Source: Verrucomicrobiota bacterium (GTDB lineage Bacteria > Verrucomicrobiota > Verrucomicrobiia > Limisphaerales > JAHEOI01). Taken from it: DNA of 11,816 nt. A program made the translations under genes and the position numbers. Below the pieces are notes generated by a model. That model searched no databases. It was not told where the DNA came from and saw nothing but the letters and a program-made list of their open reading frames with translations. The DNA is taken from the NCBI GenBank assembly GCA_018610125.1, contig JAHEOI010000072.1, positions 1 to 11,816 of the forward strand, written 5' to 3'. Shown here piece after piece: positions 7,247 to 11,816 of the stretch; within the stretch, counting starts at the first letter, position 1; each line of letters starts with the position of its first letter.

Positions 7247-9054
7247 TGAAGCGATTCAATCAGATCTTCCCATGGTTGGTCCTCTTTTTGGGTGCCGTTT
7301 ACTTGGTCGGTAAGGGATTCCCGCCTGGTAATCCCGGCGAGATGAATATCCGTGAGTTCGGTAAGCTCTCGATCGTCTATCAAGGGCGGGTCAAGCCTTA
7401 TGATACACTCGCCCGCAACAGCCTGAAGATTATTTCAGATCGTCAGACGTATGAGGATGAGTCCGGCAACGAACGACCGGCAATCGAGTGGCTCCTGGAT
7501 GTGATCGCGTTCAAGCCGGAAGCGAGGGAGCACAAGGTCTTCCGAATTGAAAATAAGCAGGTGTTGGATCTGCTCGGGCTGCAAGCGCGCTCCGGCTTTC
7601 GGTACGCCCTATCCGAGTTTGATAATCAAAACAACCTGCAAGAGATTTCGAAGCAGGCCCGCTTGGCGAGCGAAAAGGACGCGGGCAATCGAAGTGTCTT
7701 CGACCGGAAGATCCTTGAGCTCAATCGCCAGATCCAGCTCTATCACCGCCTCGCAAGCTCACACGAGATCTTCGATTTTCATCAAATCCAGAATCGGCAG
7801 CAGTTGACTCAGCTCATGCAGCGGTATCAGCGGCTTCGGGAGATGACGTTGCCCTTTGCGGTCCCGCCAAGCGACGGGAGCGACAAATGGCAGCCGCTCA
7901 TGTTTGCTCGTTTGCGTGATACAGTCAATGCCGCCCTCAGTGAAGCCCCAAAGCCGGATCGGGCTGTGCGCTATCTGACCGCAATTCTGAATGCTTATCG
8001 GGCGGAGAATGTGGAGCAGTTCAATCAAAAGGTCGCGGAGTATCACGATTGGCAAGCAAGGAACCTCCCCAAGCAAGTCGCGAAGTCGAATTTTGAGGCG
8101 TTCTTTCATGCCTTTGCTCCGTTTTATAACTGCTCGGCCCTTTATTTGATTGTCTTCCTCATGGTTTGTTTCGGATGGCTTGGTTGGACCAAGCCCTTGA
8201 ACCGTGGTGCGTTTTGGTTGACGGCCTTGACCCTGGTGGTCCATACAGGTGCCTTGATCGCACGCATGTGGCTTCAGGGTCGTCCCCCGGTGACGAATCT
8301 CTACTCGTCGGCGGTATTTATCGGATGGGGGGCTGTGCTCTTTGCGCTGGTACTTGAATGGATTTACCGGAATTCGATCGGAACCACATTGGCTTCCGTG
8401 ATCGGCTTTCTCGGCTTGTTGGTTGCCCAGAATCTGAGCGGCGATGGGGATACGATGGAAATGATGCAGGCGGTGCTGGATACCAACTTCTGGTTGGCGA
8501 CCCATGTCACGACCGTGACGCTCGGCTATACCGCCACCTTCATGGCCGGTTTTCTCGGGATCCTCTTTGTTTTGAGAGGGGTCTTTACCAAGTCGCTGAC
8601 CAAAGAGACTTACCGTGTGCTGGGGCGAATGATCTACGGCATCGTCTGCTTTGCTCTGCTCCTTAGTTTTACCGGAACCGTCCTGGGAGGCATCTGGGCC
8701 GACCAATCCTGGGGACGATTCTGGGGCTGGGATCCAAAAGAGAATGGGGCTCTCATTATCGTCTTGTGGAATGCGCTCATTCTCCACGCTCGCTGGGCCG
8801 GAGTGGCGCGAGAAAGGGGAATGGCGGTGCTAAGTATCTTTGGCAACGTCATCACGGCCTGGTCTTGGTTCGGGGTCAATATGCTTGGAGTCGGGTTGCA
8901 CTCATACGGGTTTATGGATTCGGCGGTGTTCTGGCTCTTGCTGTTTGTCTTCAGTCAGTTGGTCTTGATTGGGATTGGAAGCCTTCCGTTCAGTGTTTGG
9001 CGCAGCTTCAATGGCCACGGATCGGCGCCGAAAACCGCCCCCGGGAAGGCTTAG
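7246..9054 (+). CDS. ccsA: System II cytochrome c synthase subunit CcsA/ResC with long periplasmic domain
   Basis: Haem-handling membrane protein that with ResB attaches haem to apocytochrome c outside the cytoplasmic membrane. The product is 602 residues, well above the roughly 320-390 of short CcsA proteins. One N-terminal helix (about 8-22) is followed by a charged, mostly helical domain to about residue 285. This opens with a motif of the long-CcsA type (YQGRVKPYDTLARNSL). About nine further membrane helices follow. The tryptophan-rich WWD motif is at 484-496 (WADQSWGRFWGWD). His420 and His552 flank it in the positions of the two periplasmic haem ligands, and His514 is the likely membrane histidine. 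The ATG at 7246 overlaps the resB stop and has an AAGGAAG ribosome site; the frame is open upstream, but that part duplicates resB coding sequence. Confidence 0.93.
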   Translation: MKRFNQIFPWLVLFLGAVYLVGKGFPPGNPGEMNIREFGKLSIVYQGRVKPYDTLARNSLKIISDRQTYEDESGNERPAIEWLLDVIAFKPEAREHKVFRIENKQVLDLLGLQARSGFRYALSEFDNQNNLQEISKQARLASEKDAGNRSVFDRKILELNRQIQLYHRLASSHEIFDFHQIQNRQQLTQLMQRYQRLREMTLPFAVPPSDGSDKWQPLMFARLRDTVNAALSEAPKPDRAVRYLTAILNAYRAENVEQFNQKVAEYHDWQARNLPKQVAKSNFEAFFHAFAPFYNCSALYLIVFLMVCFGWLGWTKPLNRGAFWLTALTLVVHTGALIARMWLQGRPPVTNLYSSAVFIGWGAVLFALVLEWIYRNSIGTTLASVIGFLGLLVAQNLSGDGDTMEMMQAVLDTNFWLATHVTTVTLGYTATFMAGFLGILFVLRGVFTKSLTKETYRVLGRMIYGIVCFALLLSFTGTVLGGIWADQSWGRFWGWDPKENGALIIVLWNALILHARWAGVARERGMAVLSIFGNVITAWSWFGVNMLGVGLHSYGFMDSAVFWLLLFVFSQLVLIGIGSLPFSVWRSFNGHGSAPKTAPGKA

Positions 9055-9074
9055 AAGATGGGCCTGCCACTGAT

Positions 9075-9088
9075 CGGCAAATTTGCCG
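9075..9088. promoter_or_regulatory. perfect 14-base palindrome upstream of folE2
   Basis: CGGCAAATTTGCCG is perfectly self-complementary and sits in the 53-base gap between ccsA and folE2, 19 bases before the folE2 ATG and just ahead of its ribosome site. It could be an operator or a small hairpin that masks translation. I do not recognise it as a known box. Confidence 0.35.
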
Positions 9089-9107
9089 TTTGCTTGGAGA
9101 AGCTCAG

Positions 9108-9950
9108 ATGGAAGAAATGAAGGTCCAACACTCGGCGACAAGCTCGGAAGATACTCAGAGCCTTCCAGACAAGCGTGATGTCCCATTGGATCTCGTTGGG
9201 ATTACCGGGTTCCAGTGCCCCGCTACCATTGCCGGCTGGGAAAAGGATCTCAATCGTGCGCAGTCTGTCGTTGCCACGATCAGTCTGGGCGTTGATTTGG
9301 ACGCCGAGCGCAAAGGAGTCCATCTGAGTCGGTTAATGGAGGTCTTGTTGGCCTCTCGGAGCGAGATTCGATTGGAAGGGCTGATGGGACTTTTGGAAGA
9401 GACTCGTGCTCGGCAGGGGGCCGGCGTCGCCGAGATCGAGCTGGAGTTTACTTATTTTTTGGAGCGGCGCTCCCCGGTGACCCAAAAGAAAGCGATGCAA
9501 GGTTACCGAAGCTGGTATCGAGGCCGTCTGACCGGTTCCGGTAAGTCGACGCTGAACCAAGTCGTGGAAGTCCCGGTGATGACGCTTTGTCCGTGCAGCA
9601 AGGCAATCAGTGACTATGGGGCTCATAACCAGCGGGCCTATGTCACAGTGACGCTCAATCATGAAGGGATGACATCGGAGAAGGAGCTGGAAGTCCACCT
9701 CGAAGAAGTGGTCGAAATGGTCGAAGAGAGCGCTTCTTCCCCCCTTTACCCCCTGTTAAAGCGGGCTGATGAGCGTTACGTGACGATGTCGGCGTACGAC
9801 CACCCTGTGTTTACCGAAGATGTCGCTCGCAACGTCGTAACGCGCTTACGGGGAGATCAGCGGTTTGATAGCTTTAAAGTGAGCGTAGTGAATGAGGAGA
9901 GCATTCATAATCACTCGGTGCAAGCGGTAGTGCAGCACCGAAATACTTGA
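9108..9950 (+). CDS. folE2: GTP cyclohydrolase I type 2 (FolE2, GCYH-IB)
   Basis: Cytoplasmic enzyme that converts GTP to 7,8-dihydroneopterin triphosphate, the entry step to folate and to queuosine/deazapurine pathways. The product is 280 residues, normal for the FolE2/COG1469 family. Recognisable segments are D(K)RDVPLDLVGITGF near 21-35, GVHLSRLMEV at 70-79, and the active-site stretch with Cys161 and Cys163 (LCPCSKAIS), followed by GAHNQR containing His173. Cys161 and His173 have the spacing of the catalytic/metal-site Cys and His of the family. The start ATG at 9108 has GGAGA 7 bases upstream; the frame stays open much further upstream, but that part overlaps ccsA and does not resemble FolE2. 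FolE2 enzymes tolerate metals other than zinc, unlike classical FolE. The 53-base gap after ccsA suggests co-transcription. Confidence 0.93.
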   Translation: MEEMKVQHSATSSEDTQSLPDKRDVPLDLVGITGFQCPATIAGWEKDLNRAQSVVATISLGVDLDAERKGVHLSRLMEVLLASRSEIRLEGLMGLLEETRARQGAGVAEIELEFTYFLERRSPVTQKKAMQGYRSWYRGRLTGSGKSTLNQVVEVPVMTLCPCSKAISDYGAHNQRAYVTVTLNHEGMTSEKELEVHLEEVVEMVEESASSPLYPLLKRADERYVTMSAYDHPVFTEDVARNVVTRLRGDQRFDSFKVSVVNEESIHNHSVQAVVQHRNT

Positions 9951-9989
9951 TTGAGGCGGGCAAGATCGATTGCATGTAACGGAGACGAC

Positions 9990-10028
9990 ATGAGCGAAGG
10001 TATCCCGGAATTGAGAGGCAGAACGTGA
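9990..10028 (+). CDS. possible 12-codon leader peptide upstream of thrS
   Basis: ATG at 9990 opens a 12-codon frame, MSEGIPELRGRT, with GGAGA 4 bases upstream, a better ribosome site than many real genes here. Its TGA stop overlaps the thrS GTG start (GTGA, 10025-10028). The only Thr codon is the last sense codon, directly before the stop. It could be a leader that couples or tunes thrS translation, or a chance frame. Confidence 0.3.
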   Translation: MSEGIPELRGRT

Positions 10029-11803
10029 GTATGACGCCATTGCAAGAGCTTCGGCATTCAACGGCCCACGTGATGGCTACGGCCGTTTTGCGACTGTTTC
10101 CAGACGCGAAATTGGACATCGGGCCGCCGACGGATAGTGGCTTTTATTACGACTTTGATCTTGAGCACCGATTGACGCCTGAGGATCTCGAAAAGATCGA
10201 GGCGGAAATGAAGCGTGTGATCGAGGAAAATCAGCGGTTTCAACGATTTGAGCTCTCTCGTGACGAAGCCAAGGATCTCCTGAATCAAAAAGACCAGCCT
10301 TATAAGATCGAGCGTCTCGGAGACATCCCGGAAGACGAGGCCATTTCCTTTTATCAAAACGGAGAATTTGTCGACCTTTGCGCCGGCACGCATGTCGATT
10401 CCACCGGAAAGATTCCCGCCTTTAAGCTGCTCAATGTCGCGGGGGCTTATTACCGTGGCGATGAAAACAACAAGCAGTTGCAGCGGGTCTATGGGACTGC
10501 CTTCTTCTCGCAGAAGGAGCTTAAGCGGTTCCTGCATCAACGCGAAGAAGCCGCCAAGCGGGACCACCGGAAACTGGGACACGAGCTGCGGCTTTTTAGA
10601 ATTGAGCCGATGGTCGGCACCGGCTTGCCCATCATGCTGCCCCGAGGCGGGACCATGCGCGCGGAGCTCGAGCGCTTGATCGGGGAAAAACTGGCCGAGT
10701 ATGATTACGAGCGCGTTTATACCCCGCATATCGGATCCATCGAGCTTTACAAGACCTCGGGGCATTTCCCGTTCTATGCCCATAGCATGTATGAGCCGAT
10801 CAACATTGAGGAGAAACAATTTCTGCTCAAACCGATGAACTGCCCGATGCATATCCAGGTCTATGCATCCGAGCCGAGGAGTTATCGCGATCTCCCGCAG
10901 CGCTACGCCGAGTTCGGAACGGTTTATCGCCATGAGCAATCCGGCGAGCTGAATGGCCTGGTCCGTGTGCGCGGCTTCACTCAGGACGATGGGCATATCT
11001 TCTGTACCCCGGAACAGCTAAAGGAGGAATTCAAGAAGTGCCTGAAGATGGTACAGGAGGTGATGGGCCTTTTCGAGATCCGCACTCAGTGTCGTGTCTC
11101 TCTACGAGACCCCGACGACAAGGATAAATATGTCGGTGAAGATTCCCTCTGGCAGCCGGCTGAGCAATGCATTGAAGAAGTGGTCAATGAGCTCGAGCTC
11201 GATCATACGATCGGCCATGGCGAAGCTGCCTTTTACGGGCCGAAGCTCGACTTCATGGCCTTGGATGTCTTGGGACGGAAATGGCAGATCGGAACGATAC
11301 AGGTCGACTTCAGCCTTCCGCAACGGTTCGAGCTGGAATACACCGGCAGTGACGGTAAGGCGCATCGCCCGGTCATGGTACATCGAGCGATCTTCGGATC
11401 GATCGAGCGATACATGGGACTATTGATCGAGCATTTCAACGGGAGTTTTCCGGTTTGGCTGGCACCGGAACAGATCCGACTGCTGCCGATCTCCGAGGAT
11501 CAATTGCCCTACGCCGACGAGATTGCGGCCCGTTGCAAGGAGATGTCGCTCCGAGCCCATGTTGATCGCCATGACGAAAAAATTGGTGCCAAGATCCGAA
11601 GGGCTCGGCTTGATCGAATCCCTTATCTGGCCGTGGTTGGCAAGAAGGAGGTCGAAAACGGCACGATTGCGTTGCGCTCCAGACAATACGGCGAGGAAGG
11701 GAGCTATGCGGTCGGCGAATTCCTGGACCGGGTATCTCAGGAGGTGCAAGCGCGAACGCTGACATCCAAGCCGGAAGGCCTCGCTGAAACCGAGTGGACA
11801 TGA
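10025..11803 (+). CDS. thrS: threonyl-tRNA synthetase lacking a TGS domain
   Basis: Cytoplasmic class II aminoacyl-tRNA synthetase that charges tRNA-Thr. The 592-residue product lacks the N-terminal TGS domain of about 60 residues found in the 640-residue E. coli type, and starts almost directly at the editing domain. The editing-site residues are present: His11 and His15 (HSTAH) and Cys119 and His123 (CAGTH). In the catalytic domain the zinc ligands are Cys273 (MNCPMH), His324 (DDGHIF) and His453 (VHRAIFGS), with class II motif 2 around YRHEQSGEL. The anticodon-binding domain runs from about 476 (WLAPEQIRLLPI) to the end. The GTG at 10025 has AGAGG 6 bases upstream; an ATG at 10031 is the alternative. 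Only 74 bases separate it from folE2, so no room exists for a missing TGS segment. TGS-less ThrS forms are known in other bacteria. Confidence 0.93.
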   Translation: MSMTPLQELRHSTAHVMATAVLRLFPDAKLDIGPPTDSGFYYDFDLEHRLTPEDLEKIEAEMKRVIEENQRFQRFELSRDEAKDLLNQKDQPYKIERLGDIPEDEAISFYQNGEFVDLCAGTHVDSTGKIPAFKLLNVAGAYYRGDENNKQLQRVYGTAFFSQKELKRFLHQREEAAKRDHRKLGHELRLFRIEPMVGTGLPIMLPRGGTMRAELERLIGEKLAEYDYERVYTPHIGSIELYKTSGHFPFYAHSMYEPINIEEKQFLLKPMNCPMHIQVYASEPRSYRDLPQRYAEFGTVYRHEQSGELNGLVRVRGFTQDDGHIFCTPEQLKEEFKKCLKMVQEVMGLFEIRTQCRVSLRDPDDKDKYVGEDSLWQPAEQCIEEVVNELELDHTIGHGEAAFYGPKLDFMALDVLGRKWQIGTIQVDFSLPQRFELEYTGSDGKAHRPVMVHRAIFGSIERYMGLLIEHFNGSFPVWLAPEQIRLLPISEDQLPYADEIAARCKEMSLRAHVDRHDEKIGAKIRRARLDRIPYLAVVGKKEVENGTIALRSRQYGEEGSYAVGEFLDRVSQEVQARTLTSKPEGLAETEWT

Positions 11804-11816
11804 CCGAGGAGGATGC
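11800..11816 (+). CDS. possible start of the next gene, cut by the window end
   Basis: ATG at 11800 overlaps the thrS stop in an ATGA arrangement typical of coupled genes and reads MTEED before the window ends. Alternatively the GAGGAGG at 11806-11812 is the ribosome site of a gene whose start lies just outside. Too short to identify. Confidence 0.3.

Noticed and set aside
7759..8787. Long minus-strand open frame (342 codons) inside ccsA
   Set aside because: It is antisense to the conserved CcsA membrane domain, is rich in the residues expected from reversed codons, and shows no domain or ribosome site.
10058..10996. Long minus-strand open frame (312 codons) inside thrS
   Set aside because: It lies opposite well-conserved ThrS coding sequence and has no recognisable motif.

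Overview
The window is a gene-dense, all-plus-strand bacterial chromosomal segment of moderately high GC. The gene content suggests a Verrucomicrobiota or Planctomycetota-type bacterium. The main pointers are a secreted cytochrome with two planctomycete-type (PSCyt1-like) CxxCH modules fused to 'T.ITDKGL.HL' leucine-rich repeats, a split System II (ResB/CcsA) cytochrome c maturation machine whose CcsA carries a long periplasmic N-terminal domain, and a ThrS without a TGS domain. I favour Verrucomicrobiota, but this is inference from family flavour and not a phylogenetic result.

Layout: (1) 104-1645, guaA, GMP synthase. (2) 1873-3606, an exported protein with partial cadherin-like sequence, two haem c modules, a haem-less third module remnant and leucine-rich repeats. 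(3) 3719-4345, a small exported protein made of four tandem CPISG...FCCxxC metal-binding modules. (4) 4346-4788, a 443-base non-coding stretch with two near-identical palindromic hairpins and a good intrinsic terminator. (5) 4789-9054, a tightly coupled cluster: an unrecognised lipoprotein with internally duplicated halves, resB and ccsA, with an 11-base and then a 1-base overlap. (6) 9108-9950, folE2, preceded by a 14-base perfect palindrome. (7) 10025-11803, thrS, preceded by a 12-codon mini-ORF that overlaps its GTG start. (8) The first codons of a further gene may overlap the thrS stop.

How they fit together: ResB and CcsA would export and ligate haem to CxxCH motifs in the periplasm. The two-haem cytochrome just upstream is a plausible client, and the lipoprotein, translationally coupled to resB, is a candidate accessory factor. 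The Cys-rich four-module protein would act in the same compartment as a metal binder. guaA, folE2 and thrS are housekeeping genes for GMP, pterin/queuosine precursor and Thr-tRNA synthesis. GTP links guaA and folE2 metabolically, but they are not in one operon here.

I see no tRNA, rRNA, CRISPR array, transposase, phage gene or defence system. The most under-described elements are the duplicated lipoprotein and the four-module metal-binding protein. Neither amounts to a proven new system.
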